From contig CM041202.1 of NCBI GenBank assembly GCA_023078555.1, positions 3,778,022 through 3,842,021 of the forward strand: a stretch of DNA of 64,000 bases, given 5' to 3'. The stretch's first letter is position 1, and every line of letters begins with the position of its first letter. The notes beneath the pieces are model-generated. The model searched no databases. It was given only the letters and a program-made list of their open reading frames with translations, and had not been told where the DNA came from. Below are positions 49,727 to 59,834 of the stretch, in pieces. The DNA is from Ulva prolifera. Its lineage: Eukaryota; Chlorophyta; Ulvophyceae; Ulvales; Ulvaceae. The position numbers and the translations under genes are program-made.

Positions 49727-49880
49727 GTGTGTTACGTTGCGGCGAGGGCGGGTGCTGACGTGTGAGGTTGCATGGGTGTGTTGGTATATGGTGCATGTTG
49801 ATGCTTGCGTGGGAGTGCCCCTGTCCGTGGCCTGCGGTGCTACCTGCCTCGCTGGCTATGTCCTTGTAACACATAGAGCG
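49727..49880 (-). mobile_element. Short CA-rich interspersed element, second delimited copy
   Basis: It is flanked by the 12-bp direct repeat CTCCAAGCGATC (49715-49726 and 49881-49892). On the minus strand the head reads TGTGTTACAAGGACATAGCC and GGTAGCACCGC. The MULE-like element 47033-49714 duplicated 9 bp of the left flank, so the MULE inserted at the edge of this element. Confidence 0.65.
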
Positions 49881-49892
49881 CTCCAAGCGATC

Positions 49893-50730
49893 AAGTTAGT
49901 GTGGCATACTTTAACATACCATTATCTACCACTGTATTGATTATTGTTGATAGCAGAGATACGGAAACACTCAAAACAGGGTGACGGACCTCGGGACCTT
50001 GCGTTGCGGCGCTTGCATACTTGCGGCAAAAGCAACGGTGGCCATGGCCGCGCACGGGTTTGTTCCGTTGAGCGGTAGCCTTGGCCTCAGCATCATGATT
50101 GTCAACTATATCAGAGTGATACAATACCCTATAAAGAAGTATCTCTACTATCCCCAAGCATCAAGTTAGTCAACCTTGTAGGCTTTGCAAATGATCCCAC
50201 CAGAGTATAGCCCGAACAACTCACAACCAAACATGTGACTCCCTGCAGGTATATTACGATTCATATGGTTAGTGACTTAGCATAGATTCATCTGGTCAAT
50301 GACTTTGCACTAACGGCAGCGCATGTCACCAAGGGCACATGCAGCCATATGACTATCAACGCATCTCCCAATCAACGATAATCACCACATCGCGCAATCA
50401 AAGAAGCCTTACAATTTTGATACAATATATAGAGCAATGACTGACACGTACATGCGGTATTGTGGTCGAAGTTGGGAATTTGTTTGGAGAGCCATCAGAT
50501 TAGCACGCTCACATTTCAGCTCAAATCAGCGAGCTAGACGAATTTGGATACGGTGTAGGAGCCTCTTAATGTAAGAGAAAAAATGTCCACGACACGGACG
50601 CATATGTTTGTATGCGATCTGGCCCGTAGGTTTGCCATGGCCCGGGCCAATGACACCGGCCAAATGATATTTGGGTGAGTCGCTCATGGTGCAACCCTAG
50701 GTATGCTCATACATACTAACTTACCACAAC
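49893..50730. other. Intergenic region
   Basis: No recognised gene or repeat. Confidence 0.4.
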
Positions 50731-51132
50731 ATGGGTCGGACCTTAGCCACCGCACCCATGCGCAGTCTTGCGCAACGCAAGACGTCCAAGACACTGCTTT
50801 GTGACATTAATGCCACCTGCGTAGCCACCAAACGTCCGAGTTCAGCCTACATGCACTCAACACTTGAAAAAAAAGTGTCCATCTTCCGCATAGTTGGCAA
50901 ACCGCGGTTGGGAATGATGAAATGCAACAAGTACATGAGTTGTCAAATTAAGCACGAATGTGCATGGGCGAAGCTAGGAAGGCACACACGGAAAGATACA
51001 CAAGAATGCTTATACCTAGAGCATGGACAATTGTCCGATGAGCGCTCTGCAATATGCATGTTGTTAGCAAAGTGCGGAAATTGTGTGAATGAGGATTGCG
51101 ATGGTGCACCTCCAGAACCAAAGAAGCAATAA
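50731..51132 (+). CDS. Unrecognised cysteine-rich ORF
   Basis: The frame has 133 codons. It starts MGRTLATAPMRSLAQRKTSK, is basic at first, and then carries spaced cysteines (KCNKYMSCQIKHEC and CGNCVNEDC), ending in GAPPEPKKQ. The spacing does not match a zinc finger I know. No intron signal is required. It may be a small host gene, a transposon fragment or chance. Confidence 0.3.
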   Translation: MGRTLATAPMRSLAQRKTSKTLLCDINATCVATKRPSSAYMHSTLEKKVSIFRIVGKPRLGMMKCNKYMSCQIKHECAWAKLGRHTRKDTQECLYLEHGQLSDERSAICMLLAKCGNCVNEDCDGAPPEPKKQ

Positions 51133-52003
51133 GCCATAATACAATATTCAAGTCCGATGTGAAGGGTACCATAACAAAATGCAAGCAGGTCTCGCTTCCT
51201 CATGGATGTTCCGCGGCAAGTGAATGAATCTCAAGACCGTACACATCCTCACCATGTTGGTGTGGGTCGGATACAATCCAGATCTTCTTCACATCAATCT
51301 AGGCCTCACACATGCCTCAAATCCCTTGGGCCATCCCGGTGCAAGGCGATTCCAATGTCATGATAGGAGACCTCACTGTTGAGATCACAATTCATAGCAA
51401 CAGCTTATTTATCTGGTCCCATAAGTTGTAACTGCCTTGCATGGTGATGTCCAATCTGAAACACTCTTGGAACACTCACTACCAACACGAAACGCGACAT
51501 CAACACCGGTCATTTCATTGCAGTTGTTCGATTGTGAGGTGCCATGGTGCATGCATCTTGACAGACCGGCCGTGCGACCAGAAGGTGCAGGAATCTCGAA
51601 TAGAGTCTTGGACCCAAGACAAGAAGCCTTGTGCAGAGCCGCATTGACATGCCTCGATTGTTGTCGTATGTCATATCACATGAGGACATACACAAACGAG
51701 CATCTTCCAGTCAAGACAGACAAAGGATCACTGCATCAGAGCCTGAAAACATGCAATATGTTTCCGAAATAGTTGAAGTGGTCACAACGTGCGGAGCGAA
51801 AACTGGTAGTACTGGTCGGCTACTTCAGCGATCAGCAGTGGCCTGTTTGACAGACTTGAACCGACCATATCCAGATTCATTCACCAATCGACTCAGAAGA
51901 GAGGAAATGCGCTTACAGAAATATATGTGACAACATCTATGCGATGTAGGCTCGGACGTTGGCTAGCCGCCGTCGTGTGCCATCAACCAATAGCATGTCC
52001 GGG
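51133..52003. other. Region between the cysteine-rich ORF and the Sm gene
   Basis: Frames at 51437-51772 and 51631-51930 overlap each other and show no known motif. The 3' untranslated region of the minus-strand Sm gene should lie at the right edge. Confidence 0.35.
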
Positions 52004-52532
52004 TCATGTGTCTTGAGCAGACAGATCAACCTCGATTGTCTCAATGCTATTGCCTCTAATCACCTGCACTCTCGGCTGATGTTCAATATAATTACGCCAT
52101 ACCCTCAAGGATTCCGCATGCAGTCTATGTTGACGTTCCGAAGCATGGACTGGACTTGACAAAGGCACCATCGACGCCTCCATCTGTCAGAAGCTTTCGT
52201 AGGTGGTCAGATCATGGCAGGACATAGTCTTTCCCCGCAGATTCCAGCGCACTGTAAGCAAGGAATCAATCGGCCTGTAAGTAGACGGGCGCACCACCAT
52301 GCCCAGGTCTGAATCGTCTTTACAATCGGTGGCTTTGTCCAAGACAATATTCATGAATTGATCGAATCCTCGCATGATACCAGACACGTGCCTTCTTGCG
52401 TTGAGGCGCACTGCACGTTTCCATTGTCTCTGACGGGCGTACGGGTGGCGGGCCGTTGCGTGGCGAGGCAAACACACCTTTCAGACGCTTCTCCATGAAG
52501 CTGCGCAATTCGGGTTGCTGTGGCTTCGGCAT
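52004..52532 (-). CDS. SNRPG: Spliceosomal small nuclear ribonucleoprotein G (SmG)
   Basis: Three exons on the minus strand, 52532-52478, 52410-52295 and 52063-52004, give exactly 76 residues, the size of human SmG. Sm motif 1 reads VRLNARRHVSGIMRGFDQF followed by MNIVLD. Sm motif 2 spans the second junction as LGMV then VIRGNSI. The start MPKPQQPELRSFMEKRLK matches the family's conserved PPELKKFMDK N-terminus. SmG is one of seven Sm proteins forming the ring on U1, U2, U4 and U5 snRNA, assembled in the cytoplasm and working in the nucleus. Intron 1 is 67 nt (GTGTGT to GTGCAG); intron 2 is 231 nt (GTGCGC to GTGCAG). The C-terminal tail (VDLSAQDT) is specific to this organism. All key residues are present, so it should be functional. 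Confidence 0.95.
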
Positions 52533-52889
52533 GTCGTGTCGATTATGTGACTTGATGTGACATGCGTAGGCAAGATGTCACTGCGCGATCCCAGGCATCT
52601 CTGAAGACGTTTCGGTTGCTGCGCATTCGCATGGAACGCGAATTGGTTCCTTGAGCGTGCACGAGCCCAGCTGCTGGATTCGAAGCGCTGTCCTACAGCT
52701 TGCATTCAGTTTTTGCTTCCCCTCGCTGTCTCGGAATCGGTGGCTTGACGGGATCAAAGCGTGCTGAAAACATGGCTGGTCGGACAGGCGGATGCTATTT
52801 AAATTGTATTAAGCGAAAAACGTACGAAACATTCGATACCGTATGGTTTGTTGGAGGCTGCCCCCAAAATCGAGTATTTCACGACATCT
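52533..52889. other. Upstream region of SmG
   Basis: This holds the presumed promoter and 5' untranslated region of the minus-strand Sm gene. No specific promoter motif could be identified. Confidence 0.4.
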
Positions 52890-53580
52890 AGTCGCTGTCC
52901 CGTCTGGTGGAAAGAAGAAACAAGGAAATGGCTCAATATAAACACTGTTTGTCCTGAGCTTCTTGTCGCTGTCGCGACGGACTGCAAAACAAATATAATA
53001 TAATCTGCGGGTTTCCCGTCCTTAGCGGTGCTATAGTACGGTGCCGGTACATGACGGTACATGAAACGCCCTGTGTCCCGTCCTTGGCGCTGTGCCTAAT
53101 ATGCAAGTAACTGAATGTATTCTGCTTCTGATTTCTACCGCATGGCGTCTTGCTTCGGCTGACTCTCTGCCTGGGCAAGTGCGGCTTCCGAACGTCGCAG
53201 CTGCGTTACCTCAACTTCTTCGCGCTCGTTCTCTGCCTTTGCAGCGACAAGCTCGGGGTGTTGTGGATCATGTTCAGGAAATATCCGGTAGTCAGCCGTG
53301 GCACCTTCCTGGCTGGCTCGTCGACTACGTCGTCGTATGTTTTCACCTAGATACAACTACTTGTTTCGCTGATACCGAATACTCGTGTGCGCTGCTTCAA
53401 ACCTGATGAACACCCAACGAAACGTGGTGTTGAATAGTGTCCAAAACATGAAATGCGCGTGTCCAAACCGTCGCGGCGTGTGCCCGACGGACCGCGGAAA
53501 AAAAACAAAAGCCCGTATGCACCTGTAGCCACAGTAATGATGGGTCAGAAAACGATTGTTAGAAAATCGCGTCCTGTCCA
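52890..53580 (-). mobile_element. DNA-transposon relic with GGACGGGACA motifs, copy 1
   Basis: It is related to 59870-60640 in the opposite orientation. Shared features, in order on the element strand, are a T-run next to a CCGTCGG box, GTTTGGAC motifs, a coding segment ending ...KQD, and repeated GGACGGGACA-like boxes (near 53085, 53010 and 52893). Ends are approximate. Confidence 0.55.
53135..53356 (-). pseudogene. Coiled-coil N-terminal ORF of an unknown transposon, copy 1
   Basis: HDPQHPELVAAKAENEREE followed by LRRSEAALAQAESQPKQD aligns with the copy at 60099-60362. The charged heptads predict a coiled coil. I do not recognise the family and no catalytic domain follows. Confidence 0.55.
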
Positions 53581-53679
53581 TGCAGATCCCACAACGAACC
53601 TTCACATCATCTCGGTACATCTAAGAACATACAAGCCGAAGCACCGCGCCGGTTCAAGCAGGCTACATTGGCGTGGCTA

Positions 53680-54446
53680 GGGACGTCGGAAACCGTATGA
53701 TTATCCTCTGAACTCATAGTGTCATATGCATATGGGGCGTATGATACCGTATTTGTGGTATGATCAGTCGTATGGCCGTATGATTGTGCCGTATGGGGCT
53801 CAAGTAGGCAAACGCGGAACTAGGCATCAAGTGCAGCACGCTTTACACTGCTTGCAACCATGCACATCACTCTGGAAGCACCAATCACTCCACCAACACA
53901 TATTTCACGCCTTCCTTTCGATGGATGTGATGTCCACTGTCAACATGTCCCAGTGCTTCGCGTGCCCTGGTTTGATTTTCCGTTGTCTACGCACAGCCGT
54001 CCTCAGCCGCTTCATACTCTTTGCCTTCTAGCTTTTGCAAACGTGGAACTTTATGCGCTAATTGATCAGTAACATCTCCTACGTTATCGCATGCAGCCTC
54101 TGCAGACAGGTCTATCGATGCTGCTGCAGACGCTGCGAGCTGTGTAGAGTCGTCCATTGTGCACGACATTTCGCAGTTTAATTGAAATTCGTCGCTTAAG
54201 TCTCGATAAATAAATATTTAGGTTTGTGAACGCTATAGCAGATGCACGTGCATCGTTGTAAGCCGAGCCTGCTTCCGTTGCAGCGTCTCGCAGAGGCATC
54301 CCCCAGGGACACTGGTCAGCGTCAAAGCCTGCCGTATGCGCCGTATGGGAGCCGTAGGAGCTGTTGAAAAGTCGACAATCACACGGGTGTGGCCGTATGC
54401 GTATGATCATACGGTATGGCCATACGCACACGGTCTATGACGTCCC
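53680..54446 (-). mobile_element. CATACGG-palindrome DNA transposon, copy 2 (767 bp)
   Basis: This is the inverted counterpart of 26857-27623, with the same length and ends GGGACGTCGGAAACCGTAT and the reverse complement of GGGACGTCATAGACCGTGT. TA flanks both ends (53678-53679 and 54447-54448). The short frame (54157 down to about 53990) starts MDDSTQLAASAAASIDLSAE, here without the TAG seen in copy 1, and then degenerates. Confidence 0.78.
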
Positions 54447-54450
54447 TAGT

Positions 54451-54560
54451 AGGTCTGTAAATTAACATCTGGGGGCATGATTTAACGTTAACAAAGCTAC
54501 AGTAAAACAAACGTCACGCAGGCTCAAAAAGCGTGACTTTAAACGTGTTTTAAACTACTG
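54451..54560 (+). mobile_element. hAT-type terminal fragment
   Basis: AGGTCTGTAAATTAAC followed by GATTTA ACGTTAACAAAGCT resembles the right end of the hAT element at 62391-63521 (AGAGCTGTAAATTTAAC, GATTTAACGTTAATTAAC). The other end was not found. It directly abuts the CATACGG transposon. Confidence 0.5.
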
Positions 54561-55138
54561 TTTTGCTGCTTCATCCACAGCAACGTTGTACCATACACCT
54601 GCTATCTGGCTTCCTTGCTCGCTGCTTGCGAGCCACTCGTTGACAGGAACTCCACGTTAATGGCAGAGCAGGGATCAATGTGACTTCGTTAACGATATTC
54701 ACGAAGCCGTTCTTCAAATGGCAAGCTATTTGCGACGAATTATTAAGCGCGCATGCTTTGGTCATACCCGGGCGCCACTACCCGACTTGCGCAGAGAATA
54801 CCATGCGGGCTTTCCACTACTCGCCCAAATTTGCAAGCTGTACCACAGTGTGGACCTAGAGCCTCACAGGTATACAATGCACCTCTACTCGGTAGATGCG
54901 TGTGTGGCCATTGTATCAGAACTTTGCATCCTGGCTGCCGGCGGTGCTGCCCGCCTCGCCACCTTCATCCTTGTAACACTCAACGACCAGTTCCACAGCG
55001 CAGCTGATATCCAGTAGCCCACCATGTACACAAACTGAGCCCTCTAAAGGCATGCGTTGGCAGCAGCAAAGATTGTACATCGACTGCCAAGCTGTGGCTA
55101 ATACCAACACCTGTCGAGCAATACAGCTCCCTGCAGGG
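54561..55138. other. Region upstream of SAS-6
   Basis: A head of the short CA-rich element occurs on the minus strand at about 54940-54990 (GTGTTACAAGGATGAAGG, GCAGCACCGCC). The SAS-6 promoter should lie here, but no motif is identifiable. Confidence 0.45.
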
Positions 55139-55866
55139 ATGGCGGCGACGGTTGACCGCAGCGACACGTTCGACTGTCAGTCTGCATCAAGCTTGTTTTG
55201 GGATGTGCTTCCCGTTGAACGATGTCGACCAGACAGGGGTGACGCGTTTGAACAGCTCACCTTTAGACTGCTGCTTGGGAGCTCTGGCAAAATTCACGGC
55301 AATCGATTAATCCGTATGTATATTTTCAGCGAAGCGGATTTTCACGAGTTATACACACTTGACATCAGCGAGGAGGATTTTCAGACGCTGAAAAATGACC
55401 AAGGCATCCTGGTTGACTTCTCGAAGTTCGCTGACAAACTGGTCGACCTTCTGCGGAAGTGTATTGACGCCAAGGGTCAAGACAGCCCCAGATTCAAAGC
55501 TGTTCTGGAATGCTGTGACGGCGAGTGGATATTCAAGCTTGTGGAGACCAACGACTTCAAACAGATTCCCCATATCTGCCTCACGTTCAGACGCGGAGAT
55601 AATCATTCTGTACACTGCTTCCTGGCGCTCAGAGCATCAGAACTGAAAGTCGAAAGAGACAAGCTCAGTGAAACAGTTGTCCAACAAGAGCTTGAGTTAA
55701 AGCAAACTCGGCAAACGTTGTCCGATTACACTGTGAAAGTGCAGATGATGGATCTAATGCACACGGAAGGCCAAGCAATGTTCGACGGGCAAATCAAGGA
55801 TCTGCAAGCAAGCACGCATTGCGAACTTGTGAAACAGAGAGAAGATTTGATATTTGCTTATGAAAG
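55139..55866 (+). CDS. SAS-6 exon: head domain and start of coiled coil
   Basis: It contains the whole head and PISA motif, ending REDLIFAYER. The donor GTATTG follows at 55867. The proposed intron 55867-56010 (144 nt, acceptor CCGTATTTTAG) has a length divisible by three, so the frame also reads through; splicing gives a cleaner coiled coil. A shorter intron ending at 55929 is an alternative. Confidence 0.88.
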
Positions 55867-58800
55867 GTATTGTATGGCATGTCTAGATTCGTACGTGTTT
55901 GATGTGGCACACCTAACATGTCCCCATAGACAGGCAATCCACATGTTCATACGTCAACAAAAGTATTACCCAAAATGTGAATCATGTCTGAAACAAAGGC
56001 CGTATTTTAGGGACATGATGAAGGTGCACGAGCAGTACAAGGAGCAGATGCAGAAGCTTCAAACTAAGCTCATCGAAACTGAAGCCAAGGTGAATGAGCT
56101 GCGCAATAGCAATGCACGTCTGTGCAATGAGAAGCTGAGTCTCCAACATGCATCTTGTGAACATGGACAACAAAGGCAGAGCTTGAACGCCAAGCTTACA
56201 GCTCTGCAAGCGCAACTGGACGAGACGTTGTGGTGTGGTGCCCTACATGCTTGATGAGTAGACTGCACAATGGTTCAAGCTTCAGGCAGCGATGCAAGCA
56301 TTCCATGTGAATGTGAATCATTCAACAACATGCCTGCATGGACTTCGCAAATCAGAATGCCACTGTGTGGGAGTGTTGTACAATAATGTGTCAATACTGA
56401 ATTAATTCACTGAAAGCATCGTTTTGCCACACAGATGATGTGGACCATCATGCCACCTTTTTGTTTTCTATCAATGTCGGTGTGCATCCTGTGACTCCGT
56501 TTGTTGTTGTCAATTTGTTTTCCTCGCACAAGTCATTTGGTCTTGACTGACTGGGGTGTGTGTGAATCGAAAAGAATAATCGGCTACGAGTGTGGGTTCG
56601 ATGGTTCGCCTGAATTCAGGGATCTGTGTATGCTTCTATGGAAGTTCATGTGCCGTGCCGTGACAGTGCCAAGCCGTGACAGTCCCAAGCCCTTCATGAC
56701 AGTGCCAAGCCCTTTAATGCCGTGACAGTGCCAAGCCCTTCATTTATGTCAACACATGATCATGATTTGCAGATCTGATAATGGCTTCATGGTTTGGTGC
56801 GGGAACCACATCGCCTCATCTCATGAATCCGTTGTGTTACACTAACCCAACATGCATTTGAAATCCTGCGCAACGATGCTGTCCTGTCGCGCCGGAATGC
56901 CGGCAGCAAACATGTTGCATCCGTACCTAGCAGTCACACATACCGATATGGTGCAGACAGGGTGTCGTTGCGGCTGAGTGCACGCGCCATGGTGTTGGGA
57001 AGTCTGCACCCGCCTGTAGAGCACGCTTTAGTGCATCATGTCAAGCGAAGCGCACTAACATGCTTGAGAGCCCTGTCTCGTCACTGTATGCAGTCGCATC
57101 AGGCCTGGCAATGCACTGTATTACGAAGCCTTGGTTCCCACCGAAGATGTAGTCAAGCTCTCAACTTGTCTACGCTCGCGAGCTGATATTTAAACTCTGC
57201 CTTGTTTTGAAGATCAGATTTTGATTAAGAATACCAATCCACAACAGTCTTGCTGTGCTGTGATGTCCTCATCACATCACCGCTAATTTTTTGAGGCCAC
57301 TTTTTTTTTTGGCCCAGTACACCACCAGTGAGAGTAGTAGCGAGTATCACCGGAAGCAGGCAGTGGGGTGCTGATGGTGATTCAGGTCTCCAATTAATCA
57401 CACTGTGTGCGGTTCCCTCTTCAGAATTAACACTGTGTTAGAATTGGACCTTGAGTCTGTGACATCGCATGGTGTCAAAATGGGACGCTTCGGACGACGT
57501 TATTCGGTGGTACAATGAGACATTGCATCCAAGAAACACGAGCCATGTGCAAGTACGCGTCTTACTAGATAGTACAGCTCTCAGCCAAGTCGATAAGAAG
57601 TTGGACCAGCGATATGGAAATTTCTGGAGTTTGGAAGCGCACCGCTCGAGCTCTGCGGCCTTCTTTGCTTCGCTTGAGATCTGGACCTTTAGAATTTCCA
57701 CATTTGGTCTCAGTCACTATCTGTGACACTTTACGACTTCCTGGCATGGGGTGCAAATATGTTTGCGCTTCTGCTATGATCCTTTGTTAGACCATATCTT
57801 TTGCATGTTGCCTCTGGCCTTGTGCTGCCACGTGCTTCGTGCGGGAATAGGTCGGGTTTGTACTCTTGTAGCGTTGTTATATGTGAGGCTTTCTCAATTC
57901 CTGCAGCATGTATGTAAACACATGATGACATCACATTCCATAAGCATTGAAGTACCACAACGTGTTATATTTTTTTCGGAGCTGCAATGCTGCAATTCAT
58001 CTTAGCTGGATCTTCTTATAGATGTGTGCAAGGTACGGGGGATCTTCTGCGGGAGGTATCTGATGTCTCCTTTGTCACCCACAGACCTCGGTCTCAGCCT
58101 GGATTTGCTCCTCTGCGACCTTCATATTCTGACACATGTGGAATCCAATTTTCCACATCTGCGTCAATGCCAGTCCTCCTAATCGGGGCGGCGCGATATT
58201 TTTCCTCTCTCTTCTGCATATTGACTGTGGTGGGGCTGAATGCTCTAATTCTGAACTGCATCATGATGTGATGACGGCCACCACACAATATTTTATGTTG
58301 TGCGCTTATGTATTTGTCAACAGTACCGAACGCTGAATATTACCAACCCACGTGAGAAGGGTAGCCCGCAAATGCGAGCGGAGACGTCCGCAAGGTTAAA
58401 TTTCTGCGCCACTGCTTCAATTCAATAGTGGCTTCGGCTGCAGGGGTATTGTCTGTCCGGCATGCATACTTGCACATACTGTATCTGTATTGGATGTGAT
58501 GTCTCGTCTATGCTCTGATCACACAATGTTGTCAGAGTCAGTCACCCACAAGGCGTCTGTGCTCTACATGCTCTGTAAAAGGTCTCACACTCTGTTGTGA
58601 TACGAAGGTGTGTTACGGTTCTATTGGAGCAGGCATGCGCATATACCAGGAACAATTAACCTTACAGAGTTTGGTGTGATCCCATGGCTGCCCTGTCTGC
58701 AAGGTAACTTGTTGTAGATATTTCAGATTTCATCAAGATGGATTGAAAATCTGGAGCGTCAGAACTTTGACCTAGCGAGTCTGAGACACAGCAGCGCATG

Positions 58801-59757
58801 GCTGCAGCGTGGTATCTGCAACAACCCCTTGCTGTTGGTGGCAATTTTCAAGAGCTGGCTGTTGTAGAGGCTGATCAAGGACACGATATCGTGCGTTGAC
58901 ATGGTCTGGTATGTAGCAGACGTGCTAGATGATGTGCTGCGTGTACCTTTGTGAGCACGAGACCGTTGCATGGGCAGTGTACACCGCTGTGGATTCTTCG
59001 ATATTTCCTCAGCAGAGCCCAGAGCGAGAGATCAACACAATATGTAGGCACAGTTGCACCTAAAGAGGAAAGTTATAATTTATGTTTTCTTCTCTTCGTA
59101 TAGTCGGGGCCGCGGAGCCTACAACTCCGCTTTAGTTGTTAGGCTGTCAGCTTGCAGTACAGTATTGGCTACAGGCCACCTATCTTCTAGACCGTTCTGC
59201 TCTGGCAAGGAGCAATCTTCCCGTCAACAGACACAGTTACACAAGCTTTGCTGTGGTGGATGCATTTTCCTTGAAATTCGACTACTTGGGCCAGGGCTAC
59301 GCCTTGCAGCTCATTGTTTTTCTGGCACTAGATCCCTCCGTTACGCATGGCGTTTCGCCGCTTGATTTGGTTGAACATCCCAGGGTGCAAGCAACTTGCT
59401 GTGACAGAGTCAAATTGCATCGAGCCTCGGGCATCACGCATCAAGCAGCAGCTGCGCTGCACCTCTGGCCACGTTCGCTGCTCCGGTCCGCCACGGATGC
59501 GACCACTTGAGAGCCAGCTGAGGCATCACAGCACTTTTGTGCAACATTTGCATTGTTTTCAGCGTGTCAGGCATCACCTGCAGCAGATTCAAGCATCACG
59601 CTGCAAGCTTCAAAGCCTGTGAGGCCCTCCTTCCTGCTCCCCTTCGGCCCACGTCTAGTGGCTATCGAGCTTTTCAGCAGCGCTCCGCCAGCATCGATCA
59701 TCATGCTTAAGCTTCAAACATCGAAGCGTAAGAGCCCCCCGCAGGGGGGCTCATCGC

Positions 59758-59834
<77 letters not shown>

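Noticed and set aside
52207-52251. Alternative third exon of SmG after a TTGCTTACAG acceptor
   Set aside because: The acceptor at 52064 gives VIRGNSI, the exact Sm motif 2, and a total of 76 residues.
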